Shown here: piece by piece, positions 41,790 through 51,663 of the stretch
How positions within the stretch are numbered: the first letter of the stretch is position 1
Layout of the letters: each line of letters begins with the position of its first letter
Assembly: GCA_023228875.1 (NCBI GenBank)
Contig: JALOAG010000001.1
Location: 558,001 to 622,000 of the forward strand
DNA length: 64,000 nucleotides
DNA from: Bacteroidia bacterium
GTDB lineage: Bacteria > Bacteroidota > Bacteroidia > NS11-12g > UBA955
Reading direction: 5' to 3'
Program-made: the position numbers and the translations under genes
Notes under the pieces: model-generated
The model's database searches: none
What the model was told of the DNA's origin: nothing
The model's input: the letters and a program-made list of their open reading frames with translations, nothing else

Positions 41790-42350
41790 ATGGAATTAAA
41801 AGATGTAGTTGCTATTGCAGGCGCTCCAGGACTCTACAAAGTAATTGGACAGCGCAAAAATGGTATGATTGTAGAATCTTTAGATGGGGCAGCTAATAAA
41901 ATTGCGACTTCACCTACTCAAAAGATATCTGTCTTGAGTGATGTTGCTATTTTTACTGATGCTGAAGAAGTGAAACTCTCTGATGTATTATTGGAAATTA
42001 AGAAACAAACTGAAAACGGATTGTCTGTACCTGACAAAAAAGCCGATGACAATGCACTCAAGTCTTTTTTGGCGACTATAGTTCCCAATTATAATAAAGA
42101 ACGTGTATATGTTTCTGATATGAAGAAACTAGTAGGTTGGTGGCAGATTTTAAAAGACCAATTAGATTTTGATAAACTAACAGTATCTGAAGATGCAGTT
42201 GAGGAAAGCGGAGAAAAGGCTGTGGGAGCTAAAGAGGCCAAAAAGGATGCATTAAAAGCACCAAAAGCTAAGTTAAAACAAACAGCTCCTAAAGCAAATA
42301 CAAAAAGTAAAGCTGCCAAATCTATTTCAACCCCGAGGAAGGCGCAATAA
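41790..42350 (+). CDS. DUF5606 domain protein
   Basis: 186 residues. N-terminal domain (about 1-130) begins MELKDVVAIAGAPGLYKVIG with QRKNGMIVESLDG and KISVLSDVAIFTDAEE, characteristic of DUF5606 in Bacteroidota. A WWQILKDQLDF helix follows. The C-terminal 55 residues are Lys/Ala-rich (KAPKAKLKQTAPKAN), suggesting nucleic-acid contact. Function unknown. It precedes the M3 peptidase by 10 bp, likely one operon. Confidence 0.85.
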   Translation: MELKDVVAIAGAPGLYKVIGQRKNGMIVESLDGAANKIATSPTQKISVLSDVAIFTDAEEVKLSDVLLEIKKQTENGLSVPDKKADDNALKSFLATIVPNYNKERVYVSDMKKLVGWWQILKDQLDFDKLTVSEDAVEESGEKAVGAKEAKKDALKAPKAKLKQTAPKANTKSKAAKSISTPRKAQ

Positions 42351-42360
42351 CTGCGATTGA

Positions 42361-44067
42361 ATGGAACTTAAAGCACATCCGCGTATATTCCTGCCTAAGG
42401 ACTATACAATTACACAATGGGAAGGGCTGTTGCCTTATTATGAAAGCCTTATTGATGAAGATTTTCAATCAATAGATGAGTTTGAATTATGGCTAAAAAA
42501 AGTAAGTGAATTAGACAGTGTTGTCAGTGAAGACCTTGCTTGGAGATATATTCGTATGACCTGTGATACGACTAACAAAGAATATGAGCAATCTTATCTT
42601 GATTTTATTTCAAATATTCAGCCCCAATTAACACCGCTTACTGATAAAATTAATAAAAAGTTAGTTGCTTCATCGTTTTTACAAGAACTTGAAAAAAAGG
42701 ACGGTGCTTATACTTTGTATTTTAGACAAATAAGGACAGCTATTGACTTGTATCGTGAAGAAAATATTCCTATCTCTACCAAAATCCAAACGCTTGCTCA
42801 AGAGTATAGCGCAATCAGCGGACAAATGGAAGTGGATTGGGAAGGCAAGAAATTGACGTTGCAGCAAGCCGGGGTCTTTCTTAAATCTAATGATCAGTCG
42901 GTTCGTGAAGAAGCATACAAAGCGATACAAGAAGAAAGGTATAGAAATCACGAGCGTTTAGATAATATTTTTTCTGAAATGGTTGCGCTGAGACATCAAA
43001 TAGCTGTCAATGCCGGATTTGAGAATTTTAGAGACTATAAGTTCAAAGCACTCAATCGATTTGATTATACGGTGCAAGATTGTTTTGATTTTCATAATGC
43101 TATTGAAAAGGTTGTGGTTCCTTTAAAGAAGAAATTACACCAAATACGTAAGGAGAAATTAGGTGTAGAAGTGCTTAAACCTTGGGATACTTCAGTTGAT
43201 CCTGATAATCATCCAAAGTTGCATCCATTTGAAACCGGTGAAGAGTTATTAAACAAAACTATCAAGGCTTTCAACCGCATTGACTCATATTTTTCTGATT
43301 GTTTATTAACCATGAAAAAAATGAAACATCTGGATTTGGAAAGTAGAAAAGGAAAATCTCCCGGTGGATATAACTACCCGCTTGCTGAAACCGGTGTACC
43401 TTTTATTTTTATGAATGCAGCTTCGATGCAACGTGACGTGGAAACGATGGTACACGAAGGTGGACATGCAATTCATTCTTTTCTAACCAGAGAGTTACCA
43501 CTCGAATCTTTCAAAGAAACACCATCAGAGGTAGCAGAATTAGCTTCCATGAGTATGGAATTGTTGAGCATGGATGTTTGGGATGAGTTTTATCCAGATC
43601 CTTCAGACCACCAACGTGCTATACGCGAACAATTAGAGGGGATTATATTTACATTACCTTGGATTGCGACAATCGATGCGTTTCAACATTGGGTTTATGA
43701 ACACCCAACACATACACAAGATGAACGTATTATTGCATGGAATAACATTTCTAATCGCTTTGAAACCGGATTGATTGATTATACAGAAGTAGAACAATAT
43801 AAAAACTATTCATGGCATGCTCAACTTCATGTCTTTGAAATTCCTTTTTATTATATAGAATACGGATTTGCTCAATTAGGGGCAATTGGTGTTTGGAAGA
43901 ACTATAAAAACAACCAGGTTGCAGCTATTGAAGCCTATAAAACTGCTTTAAAGGCAGGCTATACAAGGTCTATTCCTGAGATATATCAATTAGCAGGAGT
44001 TAGATTTGATTGTTCTGCCGGATATATAGAAGAATTGTTTGAATTTCTTTGGAAAGAGCTACACTGA
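42361..44067 (+). CDS. M3 family oligoendopeptidase
   Basis: 568-residue zinc metallopeptidase. HExxH is MVHEGGHAIHSF with H365, E366 and H369; the third ligand region is TPSEVAELASMSMELLSM. The N-terminal domain (about 1-200) is the helical PepF-like cap. Cytosolic enzyme degrading short peptides. Length fits oligoendopeptidase F-like enzymes (560-610). Follows DUF5606 and precedes DUF4175, whose promoter lies 98 bp downstream. Confidence 0.93.
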   Translation: MELKAHPRIFLPKDYTITQWEGLLPYYESLIDEDFQSIDEFELWLKKVSELDSVVSEDLAWRYIRMTCDTTNKEYEQSYLDFISNIQPQLTPLTDKINKKLVASSFLQELEKKDGAYTLYFRQIRTAIDLYREENIPISTKIQTLAQEYSAISGQMEVDWEGKKLTLQQAGVFLKSNDQSVREEAYKAIQEERYRNHERLDNIFSEMVALRHQIAVNAGFENFRDYKFKALNRFDYTVQDCFDFHNAIEKVVVPLKKKLHQIRKEKLGVEVLKPWDTSVDPDNHPKLHPFETGEELLNKTIKAFNRIDSYFSDCLLTMKKMKHLDLESRKGKSPGGYNYPLAETGVPFIFMNAASMQRDVETMVHEGGHAIHSFLTRELPLESFKETPSEVAELASMSMELLSMDVWDEFYPDPSDHQRAIREQLEGIIFTLPWIATIDAFQHWVYEHPTHTQDERIIAWNNISNRFETGLIDYTEVEQYKNYSWHAQLHVFEIPFYYIEYGFAQLGAIGVWKNYKNNQVAAIEAYKTALKAGYTRSIPEIYQLAGVRFDCSAGYIEELFEFLWKELH

Positions 44068-44164
44068 TGCGTGTGTTCGCTTAGTGTGAGATACTACTCT
44101 TTTTTTTGACGGTTTGATATTATTTCTTGTGCTATTGATATTGAAGCAATCTCTCCATTTTCAT

Positions 44165-44172
44165 TATCTTTG
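44165..44172 (+). promoter_or_regulatory. -7 element for DUF4175-tsaB operon
   Basis: TATCTTTG, 14 bp upstream of the ATG at 44187. An in-frame GTG at 44172 begins at the last base of the element and is therefore an improbable start. Confidence 0.55.
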
Positions 44173-44186
44173 TGAGCCTTTACCTT

Positions 44187-47100
44187 ATGAGCCAATCGTT
44201 ACTTCAGGCAAAATTAGATGCATTTATTAGCAAATACCACCGAATGCAATTGTTGCGTGGTGGTATTGCAGTAATTGGAATTTTTTTGAGCAGTTATCTC
44301 TTTGCTGCTTTGTTGGAGTACTATGGCCGTTTTGGAACAGCAATAAGAGCGATTCTGTTTTTCTCAATCATTGCCCTCACAATATGGGTTGTTGCCAAGA
44401 ATATTGTAAAACCATTATTACAATTGCTTAAAATCAGTAAAGGAACATTAAGTTATAAAGATGCCTCACTAATGATTGGCAGCCATTTTCCACAGGTGAA
44501 AGACAAGTTGTTAAATGCTTTGCAGTTAGAGTCAATGAAGCAAGCCAGCGGACAAAATGAGCTCCTCATGGCAGCTATTGAGCAAAAAACAAGAGAAATT
44601 TCAGGCATCCCTTTTTTGAATGCGATTGATTGGGAAGGGGTTAGAAAGGTTGCAAAGTACAGCGTTATACCGCTTTGTCTGTTTTTGATAACATTGGTTT
44701 TTAATTCAGGTCTTTTTATTGAAAGTGGTCAGCGAATCATTCACTTTCAAAAGCAATTTGCAATTCCTGCACCTTTTCAATTTGTGATTGCAGAAAAGCA
44801 ACTCAATGTCTATCGAAATCAAGATTTTACTTTAGAATTACAAACACCAGGGGAACAAATACCCACTGAGATGTATGTCATTTCTGCAGGTAATACTATG
44901 AAAATGGAGACAGTGGGCAAAGGGAAATTCTCTTTTACTTTTAGAAATGTACAATCCAATCGGATTTTTTATTTTACCAATGGGAAATTTAATTCTCATG
45001 ATTATTTGCTGACCGTAATTCCTAAGCCGGTGATATTGAATTTTAAAGTAGCATTACAATATCCTACGTATTTACAAAAAAAGAATGAAACACTTGAAAA
45101 TGTAGGCGATTTGACTATTCCTGCCGGAACACGAGTAGAATGGAGTTTTCAAACTAAAGATGCGGACCAGTTACAAATGCTTATTGATACCATGACGCGA
45201 AAAGTGCAGCAGGATAATCATGGTAATTTTGTGTTGACTCAGCGATTCTTGCACAGTACTTCTTATGCAATTCAAGTGCTCAATTCAAAAACAAAGGGAT
45301 TTGATAGCATGGCTTACAGCGTTCATATCATTGCAGATGAGTATCCTTCCATATTTGCAGAACAACAGAAAGACAGTAACATGTTGTTTACAAACTATCT
45401 GTTCGGTGAGGCAAGCGATGACAATGGGGTTAGTAGGTTGACATTTTTCTATAGGAAGGTTGGGCAACAAGAGCATTTTCAAAAAATTGAATTGCCAATT
45501 ACAGGCACATTCAAACAGAATTTCTTTCTACCGATTGACTTAAAACAATTGGGTCTTGCTCAAAATGAAGCATTGGAGTATTTTTTTCAAGTATGGGACA
45601 ATGATAGAGTTATGGGACCCAAATTTACCAAGACCACTATTCAAACTTTAAGACGTGAATCAGACAAAGAACTTGAAAATCAAGTGAGTGAAACAGGTAA
45701 GGCATTGCAAACTAATATGCAACATGCTCTTCAGAAAGCTTCGGAGCTGCAAGAGAAAATAAAATCATTGAGCAATGATTTAAAGCAAAAAAGTACCTTG
45801 ACATGGGAAGACAAACAAAAGATTGAGAAACTTCTTGAAGAGCAGAAAAAGTTGCAAGAAGAAATTGAAAAAATGAAACAGGATTTTCAGCAACGCAATG
45901 AGTTTGAAGACCAGTTCAAGAATAAAAATGAGGAGCTAAGAAAGAAGCAAGAGCAAATTCAAAAGATGTTTGATGAACTTTTTGATGACAAGACAAAAGA
46001 ACTTTTTAAGAAACTTGAAGAGATGCTTTTACAGCAAAATAAAGATAAAATTCAAGAAAATCTGAATGACTTGAATAAGAGCAACAAGGATTTGGAAAAC
46101 ATGTTAGACAAGACTTTGGAACAATTCAAACAATATGAACTCGAAAAAAAGATAAATGAAACCATAGATAAGTTGGATAAGCTGTCTGACAGACAAGAGG
46201 AATTAAGAAAAGAAACTGAGAACTCCGACAAGAGTCAGAATGAAGAGTTGCAAAAAAAGCAAGACGAGCTTAATAAAGAATTTGAGGCAGTTCAAAAAGA
46301 TTTAGAAGAGATAAAACAGAAAAATAACAACCTTGAAGACCCGATGAAACTTGACAATACAGAGTTACAGAGTCAAGATATCCAATCTGATATGAACCAA
46401 GCAGAGGAAAATATTTCTAAAAATAAGAAGAATAATGCTGCCAAGAAACAACAAGACGCTTCAAAGAAAATGAAAGAGTTGGCGCGAAAAATGGAGCAGG
46501 AAATGGCTGAAAGCAAACAAAATCAGAATGAGGAAGATTATCATACGTTGAGACAGCTGCTCAAAAATTTGATTCTGTTATCCAATTCGCAAGAGGAGAT
46601 TATGAAGGAATTTGGTTCAATCAAAGAATACAACCCCCGTTACATTGAATTGTCAAAGCGGCAAAAAGAGTTGAGACAGTCTGCATTAATGATTGAGGAT
46701 AGTTTGAACAATTTGGCAAAACGTCAGCCCATGATTTCTTCTTTTGTTACGAAAGAGTTGGGGTCCCTTACACAAAATATGGATGGTGCGGTCATGGATT
46801 TGTCGGAAAGATATACAGGCAACGCGTTGGTTAAGCAACAATACGCAATGACTCATACCAATAATTTGGCTGTATTCCTTACCGAAGTGCTTCAACAAAT
46901 GCAACAACAGATGAATGCAGAAAAGAAAGAAGATGCAAAACCTCAAGACGGAGACCCAAAACAGAATTGTGAAAATCCGGGGCAAAAAAATTCTATGGGT
47001 AAAGGAAAACCTAAACAAGGGATGCAGGGTATGAAGCAACTGCAAGACAGATTGAACAAAATGATGCAAGATATGCAGCAAAAAATGATGAACGGACAAA

Positions 47101-47540
47101 GTCCCTCAAGCGAAGAATTTGCACGTATTGCTGCTCAGCAAGAAGCTTTGAGACGTGAACTTGAACGTATTCAAAAAGAAATGGGAGAGCAAGGATTGGG
47201 TGGTACAGACTTGATGAAGGAAATTGAAAAAACAAAGAAGATGATGGAGGAGACCGAAAAACAATTGTATAATAAGAAGTTAGACAGTAGAACCATTCAA
47301 AGACAAGAAGAAATTTCACACAGATTATTTGAACATGAAAGAGCCGAAAGGGAGCAAGGAGAAGATGACAAACGTAAAGGAGAGACAGCCACTGAGAAAA
47401 CGAGAAAAATGCCTCCTTCCATAGAAAAGTATTTGAAGGAAAAAGCAAGAGAAGTAGAGTTTTATAAAACACTGCCCCCTGAGTTCAGTCCTTATTACAA
47501 GAATAGGGTGAAAGATTATTTTCAAAATATACAATCTTAA
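44187..47540 (+). CDS. DUF4175-family large coiled-coil membrane protein
   Basis: 1117 residues from ATG 44187 (MSQSLLQAKLDAFISKYHRM). Two transmembrane helices (about 25-45 and 55-75) and one more near 165-182; then an about 290-residue beta-rich region (periplasmic, RNQDFTLELQTPGEQIPT) and a long Lys/Glu/Gln coiled-coil (about 490-720 and 800-1050) ending in Gln/Met-rich segments. DUF4175 occurs in Bacteroidota and some Proteobacteria, with function unknown; it often sits near DUF58/MoxR genes, and a DUF58 gene lies 2.9 kb upstream. Long antisense ORFs across it are compositional shadows. Confidence 0.8.
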   Translation: MSQSLLQAKLDAFISKYHRMQLLRGGIAVIGIFLSSYLFAALLEYYGRFGTAIRAILFFSIIALTIWVVAKNIVKPLLQLLKISKGTLSYKDASLMIGSHFPQVKDKLLNALQLESMKQASGQNELLMAAIEQKTREISGIPFLNAIDWEGVRKVAKYSVIPLCLFLITLVFNSGLFIESGQRIIHFQKQFAIPAPFQFVIAEKQLNVYRNQDFTLELQTPGEQIPTEMYVISAGNTMKMETVGKGKFSFTFRNVQSNRIFYFTNGKFNSHDYLLTVIPKPVILNFKVALQYPTYLQKKNETLENVGDLTIPAGTRVEWSFQTKDADQLQMLIDTMTRKVQQDNHGNFVLTQRFLHSTSYAIQVLNSKTKGFDSMAYSVHIIADEYPSIFAEQQKDSNMLFTNYLFGEASDDNGVSRLTFFYRKVGQQEHFQKIELPITGTFKQNFFLPIDLKQLGLAQNEALEYFFQVWDNDRVMGPKFTKTTIQTLRRESDKELENQVSETGKALQTNMQHALQKASELQEKIKSLSNDLKQKSTLTWEDKQKIEKLLEEQKKLQEEIEKMKQDFQQRNEFEDQFKNKNEELRKKQEQIQKMFDELFDDKTKELFKKLEEMLLQQNKDKIQENLNDLNKSNKDLENMLDKTLEQFKQYELEKKINETIDKLDKLSDRQEELRKETENSDKSQNEELQKKQDELNKEFEAVQKDLEEIKQKNNNLEDPMKLDNTELQSQDIQSDMNQAEENISKNKKNNAAKKQQDASKKMKELARKMEQEMAESKQNQNEEDYHTLRQLLKNLILLSNSQEEIMKEFGSIKEYNPRYIELSKRQKELRQSALMIEDSLNNLAKRQPMISSFVTKELGSLTQNMDGAVMDLSERYTGNALVKQQYAMTHTNNLAVFLTEVLQQMQQQMNAEKKEDAKPQDGDPKQNCENPGQKNSMGKGKPKQGMQGMKQLQDRLNKMMQDMQQKMMNGQSPSSEEFARIAAQQEALRRELERIQKEMGEQGLGGTDLMKEIEKTKKMMEETEKQLYNKKLDSRTIQRQEEISHRLFEHERAEREQGEDDKRKGETATEKTRKMPPSIEKYLKEKAREVEFYKTLPPEFSPYYKNRVKDYFQNIQS

Positions 47541-47551
47541 ATTTAACCGAA

Positions 47552-48259
47552 ATGATTCTATGTATTGAAACAAGCGGTGAAATTTGTAGTGTAGCTCTTG
47601 CAGAAAGCACAAAACAATTTTACTTTTTAGAAAGCCAAGTACCCAATGCTCATTCAGCCGTATTATTGCCATTTATTGACAGGTTGTTTACAGAACATCA
47701 AATCTCCAAGCAGTCCCTATCAGCAATAGCTCTTTCTTCAGGACCCGGTTCCTACACAGGGTTGAGAATCGGTAGCGCTGCGGCAAAGAGTATTTGTTTG
47801 GCTTTAAATATTCCGCTAATAACAATAAGTTCACTTGAAATATTAGCACAAAAAATGAAAGCAAGGTCTGCAAATGCAGAATGTTTAGTGCCTCTGTTTG
47901 ATGCCAGAAGAATGGAAGTCTATGCAGCGGTTTTTGATGTAAATACAAATAGAATCAGCGCTGATATGCCGATTGTCTTGTCAAAAGATACCGCAGCGTT
48001 ATGGAATCATAAGAAAGTTCTACTTGCAGGTTCCGGAGCTGCAAAAACACACTTGTTTTTAAAAGAAATTGGGGAAGATGCTGAACTTTTAGGTGATTTT
48101 TTTCCTGATGCCCCGTCCATGTTAACCCTTGCATTTGAACACTTTGAAAACAAATACTTTACTGATATTGTTAATTTTGAACCCGCATATTTAAAACCTT
48201 TTTATACCACCGCAACCCCCATTAAATACAAATTGAATGAAATCCTTAACTATAGCTGA
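47552..48259 (+). CDS. tsaB: tRNA threonylcarbamoyladenosine protein TsaB
   Basis: 235 residues, ASKHA fold. Partner of TsaD in the t6A37 modification of ANN-decoding tRNAs. Motifs: MILCIETSGEICSVALAEST, SGPGSYTGLRIGSAAAKSI (Gly-rich loop), and VPLFDARRMEVYAAVF. No metal-binding HxxxH, distinguishing it from TsaD. Starts 11 bp after DUF4175 and overlaps the rhodanese gene by 23 bp. Confidence 0.95.
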   Translation: MILCIETSGEICSVALAESTKQFYFLESQVPNAHSAVLLPFIDRLFTEHQISKQSLSAIALSSGPGSYTGLRIGSAAAKSICLALNIPLITISSLEILAQKMKARSANAECLVPLFDARRMEVYAAVFDVNTNRISADMPIVLSKDTAALWNHKKVLLAGSGAAKTHLFLKEIGEDAELLGDFFPDAPSMLTLAFEHFENKYFTDIVNFEPAYLKPFYTTATPIKYKLNEILNYS

Positions 48260-48860
48260 ATTTGAAAAAGAAATGAGCCATGCGCTTGTTTTAGATGTTC
48301 GAAACAAAACCGTCTTTGAAACAGGTTTTATTCCTAAGTCGCTTAACATTGGTGTGGATGGTGCGTTTCATCAATATCTTCCTAAATTAATAGAGAAAGA
48401 CAGGCGGGTTGTATTGGTATGTGAGCAGAATATTGAGAAACAGTCTGCGGAATTAATTGCAAAACAAGGATTTAAAAATATTGCCGGTTGGCTAAACAAT
48501 GGAGTTGAGAGTTGGAAACAAGCCCAAAGACCTATTGATATGCATATCTCAATTCAGGCAGATGAGTTCGCAACTGACCTGTATTTTCTCAATGAACATG
48601 AATCTGTAATTGATGTTAGAGAGTATGACCTTCGGAAATTAGGGTCTATTGAAAGTTCAGTAGGTATGCCTTTGACTGATTTGTTCGAAAATTATTCAGA
48701 GATGGATATGCAAAAAGCATATTACTGTCATGGGGCAGATGGATATGAAGCAATGATTGGAGCATCTTTTTTAAAATCTAAAGGATTTAACATGGTCAAG
48801 TCTGTGGACAGCACATATGAAGACATTCTTGAAAAATTAAAATATCACAAAAAGGTGTAA
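48237..48860 (+). CDS. Tandem rhodanese-domain protein
   Basis: 207 residues with two rhodanese domains. The first (about 1-97) has VLDVRNKTVFETGFIPKSLN and a candidate active Cys in LVCEQNIEKQ; the second (about 105-205) has VIDVREYDLRKLGSIESS and a Cys in YYCHGADGYEAM. Both loops keep a Cys, unusual for tandem proteins in which one domain often loses it. Possibly transfers sulfur, and its overlap with tsaB suggests a tRNA modification link; that is inference. Confidence 0.85.
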   Translation: MKSLTIAEFEKEMSHALVLDVRNKTVFETGFIPKSLNIGVDGAFHQYLPKLIEKDRRVVLVCEQNIEKQSAELIAKQGFKNIAGWLNNGVESWKQAQRPIDMHISIQADEFATDLYFLNEHESVIDVREYDLRKLGSIESSVGMPLTDLFENYSEMDMQKAYYCHGADGYEAMIGASFLKSKGFNMVKSVDSTYEDILEKLKYHKKV

Positions 48861-48912
48861 CCCTGACGTTTCCTTGTCTTTTGTCTCGGGAAGTATCATT
48901 GCCTGCTTTTTA

Positions 48913-48920
48913 TACATTTG
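48913..48920 (+). promoter_or_regulatory. -7 element for the class IV aminotransferase
   Basis: TACATTTG, followed by C, 9 bp upstream of the ATG at 48930. A longer in-frame TTG start at 48918 lies inside the element and is rejected. Confidence 0.5.
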
Positions 48921-48929
48921 CAGACTACA

Positions 48930-49772
48930 ATGTCGTATATTTTGTTGAACGGTCATTTTGTAAAGCAAACCGGAGACGTGTTCGGTCAAGATACAAGGTT
49001 GTGGCAGTTTGGAGAAGGACTCTTTGAATCAATTAGAGTGTTTAATGGTCGGTCACCTTTGCTCGATTTGCATGCAGCACGTTTAAGTAGGAGTTCTAAA
49101 ATATTAGGCTGGGCAATTTCACCCGCTTGGAATGAGCGATTTTGGAACCAACAGATAGATAAACTTTGTGAGAAAAATCAATGGACAAATGCACGAGTTA
49201 AACTCATCGTATATAGACAAGGAGCGGGGACTTATTTGCCGGAAAATGTTTTTTTTAATTGGATTCTATTTGGACAAGAGCTGCATTCTGATGAGTTTGA
49301 GTTAAATCCTGTTGGACTGCGCACCATGGAGTTTTCAAGACTGCCAAAGCCTGCTGAATACCTTTCATTGCTTAAGATTACATCAGCAATGCGTTATATA
49401 CAGGCAGCTCAATTTGCATTTCAAAATCGAGTAGATGAAGTGTTGATTACAAACCAGTTTGATAGAATTTGCGAAGCAAGTTCTTCCAATCTCTTTATCG
49501 TACAAGGAGATTCACTTATTACCCCTGCACTGTCCGAATATTGTTTGGATGGTGTAATGCGAAGAGCAATCATTTCATTAGCAGAAATGCATGGAATTGA
49601 ATGTTTTGAATCATCTGTCTTTAAAAATGATGTTTATTATGCAGATGAACTTTTTGTTACCAATGCTGTCAAAGGGATACAATGGATCGGAAGTTATGAA
49701 GATTGTAATTTTGAATTAGGCAAGCTCACAAAGAAGTTTCATAAGTGGCTAAACGAACTATTACAAGAATGA
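48930..49772 (+). CDS. Class IV PLP aminotransferase / aminodeoxychorismate lyase-like
   Basis: 280 residues from the ATG at 48930. Fold type IV: DTRLWQFGEGLFESIRVFNG, the Schiff-base Lys in LLKITSAMRYIQAA, DEVLITNQFDRICEASSSNLFI and VMRRAIISLAEMHGI. Overall length and the EASSSNLF phrase fit both branched-chain aminotransferase-like and aminodeoxychorismate lyase (PabC). No neighbouring folate or branched-chain genes settle it. Confidence 0.82.
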   Translation: MSYILLNGHFVKQTGDVFGQDTRLWQFGEGLFESIRVFNGRSPLLDLHAARLSRSSKILGWAISPAWNERFWNQQIDKLCEKNQWTNARVKLIVYRQGAGTYLPENVFFNWILFGQELHSDEFELNPVGLRTMEFSRLPKPAEYLSLLKITSAMRYIQAAQFAFQNRVDEVLITNQFDRICEASSSNLFIVQGDSLITPALSEYCLDGVMRRAIISLAEMHGIECFESSVFKNDVYYADELFVTNAVKGIQWIGSYEDCNFELGKLTKKFHKWLNELLQE

Positions 49773-49803
49773 CATGTGCGTTACTATTGATCTGAATGGA
49801 CCT

Positions 49804-51591
49804 TTATTTATTGAAGATTCCTTCGATTTCTGATGCAAAATTTTCGCTAATGACTTTACGTTTTATGCTCAGCTTAGGTGTTAATTCACCTAATTCTAAT
49901 GCAAACTCGCGGGAGAGCAATTTAAACTTCTTAATTTTTTCTATGTCAATCAAGTCTTTGTTCACTTCATCAATCAGATTTTTGTAATACTTCAGCACTT
50001 GTTCGTTATTGATTGCGGTTTCTATGTCAGAAAATGGAATTCCGGTTTCTTGCATCCAATTCTTTAAATTCTCAAAACTTGGAACAATTAAAGCTCCTAT
50101 GAATTTTTCATTTGCCCCTACCACCATGGCTTGTTCAATGAAGAAACTCTCTTTTAGTTTGTTTTCAATAGGTTGAGGAGCAATGTATTTACCTCCGCTA
50201 TTCTTAAAAAGTTCTTTTTTTCTGTCAATAATTTTGTAAAATTTTTCATCTACCAAAGCACCTATGTCACCAGTATGAAGCCAGCCGTCCACAATCATTT
50301 TGTCTGTCTCTTCTTTGTTTTTGTAATACCCGACCATGTTATTTTCACCTTTACATAAAATCTCACCATCATCTCCCAATTTTACTTGTACATTGTTTAT
50401 TACTGTACCTATTGTCCCTATTTTGCGATTTTCTTTTCCAAACCTATTTACAGTAATGACAGGTGATGTTTCTGTAAGACCATAACCTTCCATAATGGTG
50501 ATTCCTGCAGCTGTAAAAAGTGTTGCCAGCTTTGGCGGACATGCAGCACCTCCCACGACAATTGCTTTAACATTGCCACCTAAGGCGGCACGCCATTTAC
50601 TAAAAATGAGTTTATTTGCAATGTTGAGCTTGAGATTGTAGAAGCTGCTATTTCCCTCTATCTTGTATTGGCTTCCGATTTTGACTGCCCAAAAGAATAG
50701 GAATTTTTTAATTCCTTTGAGCTCAGCACCTTTCTTCATTATTTTCTCATATACTTTTTCTAATAGCCTTGGGACAGTAACAAAGAGTGCAGGTCTTACT
50801 TCTTTTAAATTGTCTGCAATGGTTTCCATTCCCTCTGCATAATAGATGGAGTAATTATTATAAATATAAATGTAGGTTACGGTCTTTTCAAAAATGTGAT
50901 TGAGTGGCAAAAAGCTAAGACTTTTCTTATATCCTTCTTCTACACCAATCTCTTCAATTACATTGCGAACATTTTTAACATTGCTTACAATGTTTCTATG
51001 GCTTAGCATTACGCCCTTAGGTTTGCCTGTAGTACCGGAAGTGTAGATAATGGTGGCGATGTCATCTTCTTTTATGACTGATTTGCGTTTCTCAATTTCG
51101 AGTAAATCTACTTGGTTTGGTTCTGATAATATTTGTTTCCAAGTGTTTGTATCTTCACCTTCCTCAAAAGTAAAGATGGCTTTTAGAAATGGCATCTTAT
51201 CTTTTACATCAGTCAGTTTTTGGTAAAGGGACTTGCTGTTCACGAAACAGTATTTCACTTCTGCTTCATTAAATACATAGATAATGTCGTCAATATTGGT
51301 ATTAGGATAGAGAGGTACTAATACTGCTCCGGATTGTTGAGTTGCAAAATCTGTAATTAACCATTCAGGACGACTGTTGCTGATAAGTCCGATTTTATCT
51401 TGATTTTCAACTCCGACTTTGTGTTTTATGCCTAAGTTTATTAAACCGTTAGTAAGTGCATTGGCTTGACTGATTACTTCTTGAGCGCTTAATTCTAAAT
51501 ATACTCCATCTTTTTTTGAAGCTAGTAATACTTGTTTGTTCTTAACTGATTCCATTGATAAACAGTCAAAAAGTCGTGAAAACTGTTCCAT
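49804..51591 (-). CDS. Long-chain fatty acid CoA ligase (AMP-binding)
   Basis: 595 residues. Adenylate-forming enzyme: P-loop TIIYTSGTTGKPKGVMLSHRN (about 177-196), GYGLTETSPVI, and the hinge region DGWLHTGDIGALVDEKFYKIIDRKKELFKNSGGKY. Activates fatty acids to acyl-CoA for lipid synthesis or degradation. Membrane-associated in the cytosol. Single-gene unit upstream of a strong terminator that belongs to the neighbouring T9SS gene. Confidence 0.93.
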   Translation of the reverse strand: MEQFSRLFDCLSMESVKNKQVLLASKKDGVYLELSAQEVISQANALTNGLINLGIKHKVGVENQDKIGLISNSRPEWLITDFATQQSGAVLVPLYPNTNIDDIIYVFNEAEVKYCFVNSKSLYQKLTDVKDKMPFLKAIFTFEEGEDTNTWKQILSEPNQVDLLEIEKRKSVIKEDDIATIIYTSGTTGKPKGVMLSHRNIVSNVKNVRNVIEEIGVEEGYKKSLSFLPLNHIFEKTVTYIYIYNNYSIYYAEGMETIADNLKEVRPALFVTVPRLLEKVYEKIMKKGAELKGIKKFLFFWAVKIGSQYKIEGNSSFYNLKLNIANKLIFSKWRAALGGNVKAIVVGGAACPPKLATLFTAAGITIMEGYGLTETSPVITVNRFGKENRKIGTIGTVINNVQVKLGDDGEILCKGENNMVGYYKNKEETDKMIVDGWLHTGDIGALVDEKFYKIIDRKKELFKNSGGKYIAPQPIENKLKESFFIEQAMVVGANEKFIGALIVPSFENLKNWMQETGIPFSDIETAINNEQVLKYYKNLIDEVNKDLIDIEKIKKFKLLSREFALELGELTPKLSIKRKVISENFASEIEGIFNK

Positions 51592-51663
51592 AGTCTAAGG
51601 ATTTGTTCAATAATGTTGTGTTCAAAAGTAAGCATGATTTTATGATTTCAAAGTATAGAAACA

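Noticed and set aside
46686..47672. Long antisense ORFs across the DUF4175 gene
   Set aside because: They reflect the Lys/Glu/Gln-rich codon bias of the coiled-coil, which leaves few stops on the opposite strand.
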